NCBI GenBank assembly: GCA_017476665.1
Contig: JAFUZJ010000035.1
Span: 1 to 50,594, forward strand
Length of the DNA stretch: 50,594 nt
Direction: 5' to 3'
Origin: Lachnospiraceae bacterium
GTDB lineage: Bacteria; Bacillota; Clostridia; Lachnospirales; Lachnospiraceae
The translations under genes and the position numbers were made by a program. A model generated the notes under the pieces. That model was not told the origin of the DNA. It was given only the letters and a program-made list of their open reading frames with translations, and did no database searches. Positions within the stretch are counted from its first letter, which is position 1. The number at the start of each line of letters is the position of its first letter. Below are positions 8,562-18,236 of the stretch, one piece after another.

Positions 8562-9242
8562 ATGAGTTTTCAGGATATCTTTAAAAAATCTTTTCTGGAA
8601 GGTTATACCGGTACTTTGGACATGCAGGACATCGTGGTTGCATTATTGATCACAGCTCTCATTGGCATGTATATTTTTGTGATCTATCATTTTGTGGCGG
8701 AAAAGTCTTTCTATTCCAAAAGCTTTAATATTTCCCTTGTCGCCATTGCAGTGATCACTGCAGCTGTTATTTTGACAATTCAAAACAGCATTGTAGTTTC
8801 CCTGGGAATGGTAGGCGCTCTTTCGATTGTCCGCTTCCGGACCGCCGTCAAAGAACCCCTGGATCTGGTCTTCCTGTTCTGGTGCATCTCCGTCGGCATC
8901 ATATGCGGTGCAGGATTTTGGGGAATCGCAGTCACCTTGTCTGCTATCCTCACAGTCATCATTTTGTTTTTACAGCTTCTGCCGAATATAAAAAATCCTC
9001 TGCTGTTGGTGGTCACGCTTTCCGATCCTGCTGTCGAGGAAAATCTTCTGGATACCGTAGAAGCTTATACACGCTATCACAAGATCCGTTCCAGAAGCCT
9101 TACCAACGGAAGTTTAAACGAAATTATAGAAGTCTCTTTCCGACATAAAGGAGAGGAAACGGTACTGCTTCAGGATCTGGATGAAATAGACGGCCTTAAA
9201 ACAGTTTCCCTGCTCTCCCACTTCGGCGAGACATTTTTCTAA
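8562..9242 (+). CDS. DUF4956 membrane protein
   Basis: The 226-residue protein has about four membrane helices in its first 150 residues (segments near 24-45, 55-75, 93-116 and 118-140) and a soluble C-terminal domain of about 80 residues. The conserved family signature lies between helices: SLGMVGALSIVRFRTAVKEP, followed by a DLVFLFWCISVGI helix. No activity is established for the family. DUF4956 genes recur next to VTC polyphosphate polymerase and CotH genes, as here, which suggests a membrane partner, for instance an anchor or channel for the polymer; that is inference. The ribosome-binding site AGGAG lies 9 nt before the start and within 12 nt of the VTC gene's stop codon. Confidence 0.88.
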   Translation: MSFQDIFKKSFLEGYTGTLDMQDIVVALLITALIGMYIFVIYHFVAEKSFYSKSFNISLVAIAVITAAVILTIQNSIVVSLGMVGALSIVRFRTAVKEPLDLVFLFWCISVGIICGAGFWGIAVTLSAILTVIILFLQLLPNIKNPLLLVVTLSDPAVEENLLDTVEAYTRYHKIRSRSLTNGSLNEIIEVSFRHKGEETVLLQDLDEIDGLKTVSLLSHFGETFF

Positions 9243-9276
9243 AATTACCTTATCAAAGTAAAAGGATCGCGCAACT

Positions 9277-10947
9277 ATGTTCACAAAGGCAAAATATATC
9301 CTGTTTATTCTCAACGTGATATTGATCTGCTGGTTTCTCGCTGTCGGTATTGATATGCGCCATTCTCAGGTCATGGGAATGACCCTGATCGATGCCGACC
9401 ACATCAGCCGGATGACCGAAGGGCGCAATAGGATCGCTTATGACGACAGGCTCAGCATAAAACTCCAGGAAACTGCCCTTCCTTACAGCAGCTCAGACAA
9501 TACTCTATATTTCCCCCAGAATGCCGCAGTGGACGGATGGGAAGGACAGCTTCATGCACCTCGCGGATATTCTCTCCGTTTGTTAGAGGATGACGCTCTC
9601 GCTGATAAATCACAGGCCATTCGGGAAAACCATATTTTTTCTGTATACCTTGTAGGAAAGAAAGACTTTATCCCTCTGAATCTGATCATGACAGGCGCGC
9701 CGGTCATCAACATTGTGACCACCTCGGAGGAAGAACCGGAAGAAATCGATTACTTTACCGATCCAGACCGGTTTGTTTTTGAATCTCAGACAAATTACTA
9801 TGGTTCTATTGATATATGGGATCCCGTCACTTCAGCGAACGATTATAATATTGCATCTGCTTATGTGAAATATCATACCAAGGGTGCCACAACCTCTGTC
9901 TTTGAGAAAAAATCCTACTCCATTCATCTAAAAGATAATAACGGAGAAAGTCAAAAGCTTCCTCTTCTCGGAATGAGAAAAGATGATGACTGGAAATTAA
10001 ATTCTCTCGTAACCGACCCGACATACCTTCGTGAAATGACCGCGGCCCAGCTCTGGGAGGAGTTTGCCGCTTCCAATACAGAAGTAAACGAATCCGGTTC
10101 TGCCATGCGATATGCAGAATTAATAATCGACCATGATTATAGAGGACTCTACTGTCTCGTAGAACCTATAGACGCCAAAAAATTGGAGTTGGATGAAAAT
10201 GACTATCTTTATAAAAGCGTGGACGAATTATTGCCGGACTATGATGCGGTCATAGAATCTGCCGAAAATGATTGGCGTGTTGCCCAATCAATCCGTATCA
10301 TGTATCCTGATTTTATTGAGGATTACTCTTCTGCATGGTATCCTCTGTTAAATCATTACTCCGTTTTCCGGTATTATGATCCGGAAACCTATAGTTTTGA
10401 ACGGGCTCAATCCTATATTTATCTTTCAAATCTTTGTGACAGGACCATTTTTAATCTTGTCACCAGCGCCAGTGACAATTCATTCAAAAATACTTATTAT
10501 GCAGTCGATGTAGAAGATGACCCCACCTCTGTGGATTTTTCCTACAGGGCAAGAGAAATCCCCTGGGATCTCGATTATACATTCGGAAACAGATATGATT
10601 ACAACGCCAACCGCTTTACTGTTTTTGACCGGGATTATACCCACATCTATCTGTCTCCAACCTTCGATCAGTTACTGCATTTCAGTCCCATGCAGGCAAC
10701 AGAAGCTATTTTACTCCGCTGGCAATCGTGCCGGGCGTCTTTTCTTACATCCGAAAAACTGACCTCTTTATTTGAAGACAACCAACATTTCCTCCGTGCC
10801 TCCGGCGCGCTCCTTCGTGAGCAAAACCGATGGCCGGATCAGCAGGTGACAGAAGATCTTCAGGATCTGACTGAATTCCAGCAAAAAAGAATGGAATGGC
10901 TGGACCAATATATCACGAATGGAATGGGAATGTTTGAAGCTGATTAA
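9277..10947 (+). CDS. CotH-like protein kinase, probably exported or membrane-anchored
   Basis: The 556-residue protein begins with a hydrophobic N-terminal segment (about residues 6-24, signal anchor or signal peptide) and then an extracytoplasmic CotH domain. Motifs of the CotH atypical kinase fold are visible: FEKKSYSIHL (about 210-219), DWKLNSL, YRGLYCLVEPIDAKKL (about 288-303), SASDNSFKNTYY (about 400-411) and REIPWDLDYTFGN (about 430-442), which hold the Asp/Asn/Asp residues of the active site. Bacillus CotH phosphorylates spore-coat proteins. Here the protein is encoded with a polyphosphate polymerase and DUF4956 rather than coat genes, so its substrate may differ. It converges on the aminopeptidase gene with stop codons overlapping by 4 bp and no terminator between them. 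Confidence 0.88.
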   Translation: MFTKAKYILFILNVILICWFLAVGIDMRHSQVMGMTLIDADHISRMTEGRNRIAYDDRLSIKLQETALPYSSSDNTLYFPQNAAVDGWEGQLHAPRGYSLRLLEDDALADKSQAIRENHIFSVYLVGKKDFIPLNLIMTGAPVINIVTTSEEEPEEIDYFTDPDRFVFESQTNYYGSIDIWDPVTSANDYNIASAYVKYHTKGATTSVFEKKSYSIHLKDNNGESQKLPLLGMRKDDDWKLNSLVTDPTYLREMTAAQLWEEFAASNTEVNESGSAMRYAELIIDHDYRGLYCLVEPIDAKKLELDENDYLYKSVDELLPDYDAVIESAENDWRVAQSIRIMYPDFIEDYSSAWYPLLNHYSVFRYYDPETYSFERAQSYIYLSNLCDRTIFNLVTSASDNSFKNTYYAVDVEDDPTSVDFSYRAREIPWDLDYTFGNRYDYNANRFTVFDRDYTHIYLSPTFDQLLHFSPMQATEAILLRWQSCRASFLTSEKLTSLFEDNQHFLRASGALLREQNRWPDQQVTEDLQDLTEFQQKRMEWLDQYITNGMGMFEAD

Positions 10948-12791
10948 ACTTCTGTCTCATGCTTCAGCCAGCCCCGTTCCTCTTCGTTTAACCATGGAGA
11001 AATTTTGTCATACACTTTTTTCTGATATGCTGCCAGCTGTTCCACACTCTCCCTGGGGAGAATGTTCAGATCGACCGCCTCCATATCCACAGGCACCCAT
11101 GTCAGTGTATCGAAATGCATAAACTGTCCATACTCGTTTTTCACATCATTTCTTGCCACCATAACATTCTCGATCCGGATACCATGACTTCCCTCTATGT
11201 ATACCCCGGGTTCATTGGTGATATCCATACCGTCTTCCAGCACTGCTTCTGCGGCATCCGCCGAAAAACGCCAGCGCATACTCTGCGGTCCTTCATGCAC
11301 ATTCAGAATATATCCTACCCCATGACCGGTACCGCATTTATAATCCAATCCGATTTCCCAAAGCGGTTTTCTTGCCAAAATATCCAGATTTCTGCCCGAA
11401 CAGCCGTAAAGCCATCTGGCGTTCGTCAGCTGCAGCATCCCCTGCAGTACCAATGTGTAATGCCGTTTCTGTTCATCCGAGATTGGTCCCAAGACGATCG
11501 TCCGGGTCACATCCGTAGTCCCGCCCATATATTGTCCACCCGAGTCAACCAAAAGCATCCCCTTCGGGCGCAACACAGCATGCCTCTCCGGCGTGGCTTC
11601 ATAATGCATCATCGCCGCATTTGCCTCATAACCCGAAATTGTCGGAAATGACAGATCAATATATTCCGGAATCTCCCTGCGAAATTCCTCCAGTTTGTCC
11701 GCCGCCGAAACTTCCGTAATATCATTTTTCCCAATATTTGTCTTCAGCCAGTATATAAATTTTGTAAGTGCCACACTATCCTTCAGAAAAATCTGTTCCA
11801 TATTGGCAAGTTCCACCGGATTTTTGATCGCCTTCAGACATTCTGTTGGATTATGTCCTGAGATAACTCCTGTCTCTCCAAGGCGTGTCTGCAAAGTTTT
11901 ATACAATGTATAACTGCAATATCGTTCATCCAAAAGCACTTTCTGCTTAAATGGCAATTCGCTCAGGAATGCCGTGATCTCATCATATTCCCGTATTTCA
12001 ACACCGCACTTTTTCAAATGACCAACGCAGTCATAATTCAATTTCAACTGTAATCGCTCTGCACCGGGTACTGTTTCCGTACCTTCCACGGCTTCCTTAT
12101 GAATAAACAAAACCTTCCTATCCGCATCCATATAGAAATAGGACATTGCCACCGGATTACATTCCACATCACAACCCCTAAGATTCAGAAGCCACATGAT
12201 ATCGTCGAGTTTTGTCAGCAAAAAGCCTTCCGCCCCGACAACCTTTTCACGCACTTCGCATAGTTTCTCTGAAACACTTTTTCCCGCGATCTCATCCGAA
12301 ATCACATAAGCACGTCCCGCAGGAAAAGCCGGTCTTTCCGTCCAGATTGTCTCTGCCATATCCTTTTCATAAACAAATCGGATTTTCTTCTCCTGCAATG
12401 CCTTCTCATACTTTTTTCCCAATTTCGCCGAGATCGTTCTGCCGTCAAACCCAAGGCAGCTCTCCTCCGGCATATGTTCTTTCAAAAATTCCTCTATGGT
12501 GGGAACCCCTTCCTCCTGCATCCGGTACAAGCTCACCCCGGTGCCTTCCAATTCCTTCTCTGCCTGAATGAAGTATCTTCCATCCGTCCAGAGTCCGGCT
12601 CCCTCCTGCCACACCAGGAGCGTACCGTTAGAACCGGTAAAATTGCTGAAATACTCCCGGGTTTTAAAATAATCACTGACATACTCCGAATTATGAAAAT
12701 CCGATGTGGGGATCATATAATGATCAATATGATATTCTCCCATCATTTTTCTTAATTTTACAAGCCTGTCCCGTATGATCTGATTTCCCAT
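10944..12791 (-). CDS. Xaa-Pro aminopeptidase (M24 family, long three-domain form)
   Basis: The enzyme removes N-terminal residues that precede proline. At 615 residues it is the long cytosolic type similar to eukaryotic APP1, with two creatinase-like N-terminal domains (about 1-310) and an M24 pita-bread domain (about 320-550). All five metal-ligand regions are present: LLVDSGGQ and GTTDVTRT (two Asp), GTGHGVGY (His), NEPGVY (Glu) and IENVMV (Glu). An AAGGGAAG motif precedes the start. It is the last gene of a same-strand series that begins near deoC, 48 nt after the third membrane protein, so it may be cotranscribed, though a peptidase has no obvious link to that group. Confidence 0.93.
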   Translation of the reverse strand: MGNQIIRDRLVKLRKMMGEYHIDHYMIPTSDFHNSEYVSDYFKTREYFSNFTGSNGTLLVWQEGAGLWTDGRYFIQAEKELEGTGVSLYRMQEEGVPTIEEFLKEHMPEESCLGFDGRTISAKLGKKYEKALQEKKIRFVYEKDMAETIWTERPAFPAGRAYVISDEIAGKSVSEKLCEVREKVVGAEGFLLTKLDDIMWLLNLRGCDVECNPVAMSYFYMDADRKVLFIHKEAVEGTETVPGAERLQLKLNYDCVGHLKKCGVEIREYDEITAFLSELPFKQKVLLDERYCSYTLYKTLQTRLGETGVISGHNPTECLKAIKNPVELANMEQIFLKDSVALTKFIYWLKTNIGKNDITEVSAADKLEEFRREIPEYIDLSFPTISGYEANAAMMHYEATPERHAVLRPKGMLLVDSGGQYMGGTTDVTRTIVLGPISDEQKRHYTLVLQGMLQLTNARWLYGCSGRNLDILARKPLWEIGLDYKCGTGHGVGYILNVHEGPQSMRWRFSADAAEAVLEDGMDITNEPGVYIEGSHGIRIENVMVARNDVKNEYGQFMHFDTLTWVPVDMEAVDLNILPRESVEQLAAYQKKVYDKISPWLNEEERGWLKHETEV

Positions 12792-12839
12792 CTCTTCCCT
12801 TTCAGCCGGATTATTCGGCTCCTCCTTATCACAAATGAC

Positions 12840-14573
12840 CTATCTGAAATAATATCTCCAATAATTGCCGTCTACTGTTCTGCTTGCCCGGAATTCATTT
12901 TCGAGCCAATTCATCAGCCATGGGTCATTCAGCACCTCATAAGAAAGCTCGCCAAATCCCGCTGATACAACCACCACATCCGGATATTTATCCGGATTTA
13001 ATTCCCAATAATAATACAATTCGTCTCCATAGGTAGGATCTGCCATAGTCGACGGCGCTGCCACAATCGCCGGCTTATACAGATATCCCAGCGTATCCAC
13101 CACAGCTCCTCCGACAATCCAGATCTTACTTCCCTCTTCAATATACTCTTCCCACTCAATCAAACTGTCTCTCTGTCTGGCTGCTCCCTCTTCATCCGTA
13201 ATGATCCCCATAGCCGGTCCCCTGCGGATCAATGCCAGATCAGAAGAGAGGGAACAGATCTGCGAATATCCGTAAATAGGAATATGAATATATACACACC
13301 GAACCATGATCAATGCAAAAAACAAATAGATACCTGTGTAGAATGCCTTCTGCCCTCTTCCGCTTTGCCCTCTTCCGCTTTGCCCTCTGTGCTCAATATA
13401 TCGCATAATAGGCAAAAGCAAACCGCAAATAGCCAACAAACCATATGGCACCGATTGCAGAAAAGGATTGTCCGAAAGGATCAGTGTCGCAAGAACCTCA
13501 CAGCCTCCGATCAGCAAAGCCGTATAAAACATGCACTTTTCCGCCTCATCCGCCAAGAACCTGATACATTGCCATCCCATCACAACCAGATACAGCAAAA
13601 GATATACATAGCCCCCTCTATGATCTGCCCGTATGATATTACCCACCAGATAGACCAACAGACCATACCATCCATAGATCAGTCCTTCTCTGAAACAAAA
13701 CGGCGTTTTATCATCCTGTTGTGCCTTTTTACTGATTTTCCTGACAAGTCCGTATACAGCCGTCCCGCCACAGGCCGTTCCTATGAGAACCGCTGCAATT
13801 TTTAATAAATTTTTCAGATACGCTGTTGATTTTTCCAACGCACTTACCGTATGCGTGGGTTCTACTGCCAGTGCAGATTTCAGACATTTCAGTATAACCT
13901 CCGGTGTGATCCCACCGAAATAATGCCATGCAACAATGGTCCCTATTACAATACACACCCCGGTAAAGAGCCCGATCGCCATCTTCCGTTTTCCGGGACG
14001 AGAATACCTCCACAACAGGATGACCGCAGCAAAATACACAACAATACAGGATGGATAGGACAATATCTCCAGACACAGACTGAGCGCCGCGAGGATCACC
14101 CATCTTTTATGACCGGATTGAAAATATTTCATCAGACACAAAAAAAGCATTGTCCCAAACCACAGCTGCATATTGGCAAATTCCGGTCCCATTACTTCCT
14201 TGGGCGACATCAACAGATAGAACAGCATAATAAACGCAGCAGTCCTGTTCCCTGCAACCGGTCGAAAACAGACAAACAGCCCGACAGCCAGTAAAACACG
14301 AATCAGCCATCCTACTGCCTGCATATAGACCACAATCCCTGTGGTAGTCCCTGTAAGCTTCATAAAAATACGGATCAAAAAAACATTCAAAAAAACGGAT
14401 GTCTGATGCGGTTCCCACATCTGCGTGATCGGCTGATCTCCCAGGAACCTGCGATATGCCATTGATAACTGATATTCCATGTCATAATTGACATTCATGA
14501 ATATCATGCAAAAGCTGATCCCCAATGCCAAAAGCAGATAGACACGATCAATTCTCTTCATTTTTTGTTCCAT
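12840..14573 (-). CDS. Polytopic membrane protein, GT-C-like, function unknown
   Basis: The 577-residue protein has about eleven hydrophobic segments between residues 10 and 440, then a soluble C-terminal domain of about 130 residues ending DGNYWRYYFR. The shape, with long helices, a short acidic first loop and a C-terminal soluble domain, resembles GT-C-fold glycosyltransferases or polymer-assembly proteins, but I see no decisive motif. The start at 14573 is preferred to one 19 codons upstream because AGGAG lies 5 nt before it; it overlaps the upstream gene by 26 nt, implying coupling. A 15-bp in-frame tandem repeat adds a GQSGR repeat to a loop near residue 400. Confidence 0.72.
   Translation of the reverse strand: MEQKMKRIDRVYLLLALGISFCMIFMNVNYDMEYQLSMAYRRFLGDQPITQMWEPHQTSVFLNVFLIRIFMKLTGTTTGIVVYMQAVGWLIRVLLAVGLFVCFRPVAGNRTAAFIMLFYLLMSPKEVMGPEFANMQLWFGTMLFLCLMKYFQSGHKRWVILAALSLCLEILSYPSCIVVYFAAVILLWRYSRPGKRKMAIGLFTGVCIVIGTIVAWHYFGGITPEVILKCLKSALAVEPTHTVSALEKSTAYLKNLLKIAAVLIGTACGGTAVYGLVRKISKKAQQDDKTPFCFREGLIYGWYGLLVYLVGNIIRADHRGGYVYLLLYLVVMGWQCIRFLADEAEKCMFYTALLIGGCEVLATLILSDNPFLQSVPYGLLAICGLLLPIMRYIEHRGQSGRGQSGRGQKAFYTGIYLFFALIMVRCVYIHIPIYGYSQICSLSSDLALIRRGPAMGIITDEEGAARQRDSLIEWEEYIEEGSKIWIVGGAVVDTLGYLYKPAIVAAPSTMADPTYGDELYYYWELNPDKYPDVVVVSAGFGELSYEVLNDPWLMNWLENEFRASRTVDGNYWRYYFR
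13351..13389 (-). repeat. 15-bp in-frame tandem repeat (about 2.6 copies)
   Basis: The unit tgccctcttccgctt occurs twice in full (13351-13365, 13366-13380), then in part. Read on the coding strand it gives GRGQS-type five-residue repeats in a loop between membrane segments. The unit is a multiple of three, so changes in copy number would keep the frame. Confidence 0.85.
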
Positions 14574-15846
14574 GACTACTCCTACTGAATCCGGCAGCTC
14601 CTGCTCCCAATGCAAATACCGAAATTGCAAGTATCCTACATGTGAAAAGCCAATGCTGCTCCGAATGATTTTCTATAAGAAAATACCAGAAAAACGGGTA
14701 TAAGGCAATCAATGCATACGATCCGATCTGAGCCGTGATCCTCCTTCGGATCATTTTCCCCTTTCTCACACAGATAGCCACAAAAACAATAACCCATACC
14801 GCGATCAGCACATAACACCAGTTTCCATACATTTTGACATTTCTTCCGACAACATGAAAGAACCCTTCCAGCCGTGAATACTCCGCCGCACTTCCGGTCC
14901 TTGTTCGTATGTTTTCCCATGCATCCTGTATCACGTGACTGTCTGAGAGTAGATCCGACAACACCCACTTCTCCGCCCACATTCCTGCATATCCGATTCC
15001 CCATTCCACACTGTAGAACAAAACTTTCTTTATTTGCTTTTCCACCTTATCATCCATATGAAAATAGCAATATACGCACAGCGGATAACCAAGGGTGATC
15101 AACGGATAAGTCAGAAAGTCAAAATAGGACGTCAACATACCCATGATCAGGAAGAATTCTGCATATCTGCCTCTTCGGCACAATTTTTCATCCATACACA
15201 CCTGAAACAGGATCTCACAAAGCATCAGGCATAGACAGATACTCAAAGACAGAGAAGCAAAGCTGCTGACATAGTACAAAAAAGGCAGCGAAAACAGAAA
15301 TGCCGCAGCCAGCTTTTCAGCATTCTTTTTGGTAAGTAAGATCAATATTCCACCAACGCAAAAAAGCTGGAATGCCGAGTTGATCAACCGCAAAGTATTC
15401 ACTGAAGTCAATAACAGCAGCGGCTTTAAGATCACCAGGTACCCATGCCAATATCTCCCATATTCCACTTCTCTGGGCTGTGACGCACCTCCCAGATAAT
15501 CCCGCAAAGACTCGCCCGGCTGCCACCCCTCTTCATTTCCTTCCTCATAGTAGCTCTCGCCCCGAAACATGTGAAGCACCTGCGCTAAAACACCATGTTC
15601 TTCATAGGAATACACGGCATGCTCTAACATCAGACAATCTGTAAAGTTTCCCGTAAGCGTGGCAGGATGTCCTAATATCACTTCTTCCTGCTCAAACTCC
15701 CTCTCGATCATGTCCATGGACCAGTAAACGTGCTCTTTCATCGGAGCCAAAGGGAGCAGATGGACCAGTATGAGCAGCAGCAGTCCTCCTACTGCTCCTC
15801 CGATCAAAATCATTCCCTGGATCAAAAATTTCTTTTTAAACCACAT
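14548..15846 (-). CDS. Polytopic membrane protein, function unknown
   Basis: The 432-residue protein opens with a membrane helix (about residues 9-33), has a polar, probably extracytoplasmic region of about 110 residues with many acidic residues (EREFEQEEVILGHPATLTGN), and then about eight membrane helices to the C-terminus. I do not recognise the family with certainty; the pattern of one helix, large outer loop and a helical bundle again suggests a GT-C-like enzyme using a lipid-linked donor. It starts 6 nt after the stop of the 551-residue membrane protein and overlaps the next gene by 26 nt, so the three were probably made to be expressed together. Confidence 0.7.
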   Translation of the reverse strand: MWFKKKFLIQGMILIGGAVGGLLLLILVHLLPLAPMKEHVYWSMDMIEREFEQEEVILGHPATLTGNFTDCLMLEHAVYSYEEHGVLAQVLHMFRGESYYEEGNEEGWQPGESLRDYLGGASQPREVEYGRYWHGYLVILKPLLLLTSVNTLRLINSAFQLFCVGGILILLTKKNAEKLAAAFLFSLPFLYYVSSFASLSLSICLCLMLCEILFQVCMDEKLCRRGRYAEFFLIMGMLTSYFDFLTYPLITLGYPLCVYCYFHMDDKVEKQIKKVLFYSVEWGIGYAGMWAEKWVLSDLLSDSHVIQDAWENIRTRTGSAAEYSRLEGFFHVVGRNVKMYGNWCYVLIAVWVIVFVAICVRKGKMIRRRITAQIGSYALIALYPFFWYFLIENHSEQHWLFTCRILAISVFALGAGAAGFSRSSHGTKNEEN

Positions 15847-15852
15847 ATCCTC

Positions 15853-17508
15853 TTATCTCCTGTCTGTTTCCAAAACCACCGCCCATACCAACGGCTGGAT
15901 CATGGCCAACGGAAAAACATATCGCATACACGTGACAGGTCCCGCAAGATATGTCATCCACAAAAGAATCGCCGGCACAAATGCAACTATCTTTTCACTT
16001 CTACCCGTTACTCTTAAGAAAAAAATACCAAGCAAAATTCCCCATATGGGAATCTGTGTAGAAAACAAAACCCGAACGACAGGCACATGTTCAAATGCAC
16101 TGTAATCGCTTACCTTTTCCAACATAGCGTACACACCGGGAATCTTGCTCTCTCTGACCGGTTGTGCCTTCGGGTAATCAGAAATAAATGTTTCTATATA
16201 CTGCCTGTTGCTAAACACATCCATGCCATGGGCAAACGGATACCACCCCGAAACATGAAGCGCCAGCATTTCATTCAGATAATTGTCCGGATAACGCACC
16301 AACAGGGATCCATACAATTTCAAAAAATCTCCAAAATGATCCTTTATCGCATCCTCATCCGCCAGTTCTTTTACATAATCCGCAAATCTGGGGTTAAAGA
16401 CGGAATTCAGCCTGTCTACGGGCAGAAATCGATTGATACCTTTGACAAGATCTTCCGGCATGTTCTGATTCTCCGAAACGTATACATGCGTTATCTGCTG
16501 CAACGGCAGGGATAATGCCTCCCGCAGATCTCCCTTTCCTATTCCCATTGCTGTATAGATTGGTCCGTTGATACACAAAAACAAAAGTACTGCAACTCCG
16601 AACGCCGCCAATCGTTCTTTCTTTTGGAAACCGTATCTAACAACTGTAAAAAGGATCAAAAGTATCATCACATAAACAGCATTATTGCGCAGCAAACAGC
16701 ACAATATGATTTCCGCTACAAGCCAAATCATCACATGCAGCTTCTGTTCTCCTGCTTCATTGTGTCCGAGCATGAGTAAATGCTTTGTCATCTGTGCAAA
16801 GAAGCACGCAAACATGGCATCTTTTGCAGGAATGATTGCAAAGATCAATACCACAGGATTGCAGATCAGAAAAAGAAGCAGTATGATCTTGATCCACTTT
16901 TTCAGATGCATCTGGATCACCAACATACAGAGCCCCGACAGAACATAGGCATAGAGCATTCCCTGCAAGACACCATAAATGGTGATCCCTTTCTCAATCG
17001 TTTGCTCAAGACTGCTCCCAAAAAGACCTCCCCAACCCAAGCACAATTTCCACAAAAATGTATGAAAAGGCGGCTGAAATCTGTCCATAGGCAAAAATCC
17101 AAGTGCTTCATCCGTCTGAATGATCATATCATACGAGAAGATCCCCGGAAAATATGCAAGCAGCACCACCAGATCCAATGCAAAGATCAATATCCCGAAT
17201 GCCCACCGCAGAAGCACATACTGACGAAACGAAAAGTCTGCGATCCCTTGTTTGCGGGCTTCATCCTGCCTGTCCCTGTATCGGCAGAGCACAACCGCAC
17301 TTCCGGCATAAAACAAGCCGGAAATCAGACCGACTCCCACCAGCTTTCCCACTGTAAAGAGCACTGAGACCGGTGAAGCAAACAGTTGATTCACCGAATT
17401 GTCCGCATAAACCGCGCCGCCTATGACAATGGCAAAAGAAGTGATCACCGAATAGAAAGCGATCACAACCCTGTTATTTTTCAAAAAAACATACCAATTA
17501 TGATCCAA
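15853..17508 (-). CDS. Polytopic membrane protein, DUF6020-like
   Basis: The 551-residue membrane protein has around twelve hydrophobic segments. A conserved-looking outer loop follows the fourth segment: LAYFPGIFSYDMIIQTDEAL near residues 118-137, then DRFQPPFHTFLWKL. An Asp in a first outer loop and a Pro-Pro-His motif recall GT-C glycosyltransferases, and the whole resembles the DUF6020 family as I remember it; function is unknown. The start codon appears to be TTG, 4 nt after the deoC stop, with GGAAGG about 10 nt before it, and no good ATG lies nearby. It is followed after 6 nt by the next membrane protein. Confidence 0.72.
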   Translation of the reverse strand: MDHNWYVFLKNNRVVIAFYSVITSFAIVIGGAVYADNSVNQLFASPVSVLFTVGKLVGVGLISGLFYAGSAVVLCRYRDRQDEARKQGIADFSFRQYVLLRWAFGILIFALDLVVLLAYFPGIFSYDMIIQTDEALGFLPMDRFQPPFHTFLWKLCLGWGGLFGSSLEQTIEKGITIYGVLQGMLYAYVLSGLCMLVIQMHLKKWIKIILLLFLICNPVVLIFAIIPAKDAMFACFFAQMTKHLLMLGHNEAGEQKLHVMIWLVAEIILCCLLRNNAVYVMILLILFTVVRYGFQKKERLAAFGVAVLLFLCINGPIYTAMGIGKGDLREALSLPLQQITHVYVSENQNMPEDLVKGINRFLPVDRLNSVFNPRFADYVKELADEDAIKDHFGDFLKLYGSLLVRYPDNYLNEMLALHVSGWYPFAHGMDVFSNRQYIETFISDYPKAQPVRESKIPGVYAMLEKVSDYSAFEHVPVVRVLFSTQIPIWGILLGIFFLRVTGRSEKIVAFVPAILLWMTYLAGPVTCMRYVFPLAMIQPLVWAVVLETDRR

Positions 17509-17512
17509 TTTT

Positions 17513-18178
17513 TCAATATCCTTCCGTCCGTTCGCCTTTCAATAACCCTACCGCTCTGGAGGTGCCGATCCTGTCGCAGCCCAATTCCACAAACATCTCC
17601 AGATCCTTCAGATCCGATATTCCCCCGGCGGCCTTGATCTTCACATTCGGACCGATATACTTCCTGAACAGCTCCACATCCTCTTTCGTAGCGCCGCCTG
17701 TGCCAAAACCCGTGGAAGTCTTGATGAAATCCGCGCCGGCGTTGGTGACCGCCTTGCACATGGCAATCTTCTCCTCTTCCGCCAGATAGCAGGTCTCAAT
17801 GATCACCTTCAGAATGTGATCTCCACAGATCTTTTTCAAGGTTCGGATCTCCTCCTCCACCTTGTCGAAAAGTCCGTTCTTCACATCCGAGATGTTGACC
17901 ACCATGTCGATCTCATTGCAGCCGTCCGCAAGCGCCCGCTCCACCTCACAAGCCTTTGCCTCCGTTACGCTGTAGCCCAGCGGAAAGCCAACTACGGTAC
18001 AGATGTTGACCTTGTCACCGTAGGTATCGTGAATCCTCTTAATGTAAGCGGGTGGCACACAGACACTGGCCGTATGATACTGTACCGCCTCATCGCAGAG
18101 TTTCATGATATCCTCCCATGTAGCAAACGCCTTCAACTGGGTGTGGTCTACTTTTTCCAATATTTCCTGTGCATTCAT
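17513..18178 (-). CDS. deoC: Deoxyribose-phosphate aldolase
   Basis: The enzyme cleaves 2-deoxyribose 5-phosphate to glyceraldehyde 3-phosphate and acetaldehyde in deoxynucleoside breakdown. The 221-residue TIM-barrel protein has the usual length. Visible motifs are DHTQL (11-15), VVGFPLG (about 62-68), EIDMVVNI (about 89-96), the KVIIETCYL strand with a catalytic-type Lys, and FIKTSTGFGTGGAT, in which Lys153 forms the Schiff base. AAGGA precedes the start. No other deo gene is adjacent; instead it lies between a flavoprotein gene and the membrane-protein trio, only 4 nt before the first of them. Confidence 0.97.
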   Translation of the reverse strand: MNAQEILEKVDHTQLKAFATWEDIMKLCDEAVQYHTASVCVPPAYIKRIHDTYGDKVNICTVVGFPLGYSVTEAKACEVERALADGCNEIDMVVNISDVKNGLFDKVEEEIRTLKKICGDHILKVIIETCYLAEEEKIAMCKAVTNAGADFIKTSTGFGTGGATKEDVELFRKYIGPNVKIKAAGGISDLKDLEMFVELGCDRIGTSRAVGLLKGERTEGY

Positions 18179-18236
18179 GTTATCATTGTCCTTTCCGGTA
18201 ATTCATGCATTCCCTTGCAATACCGCGCGAGATCGT

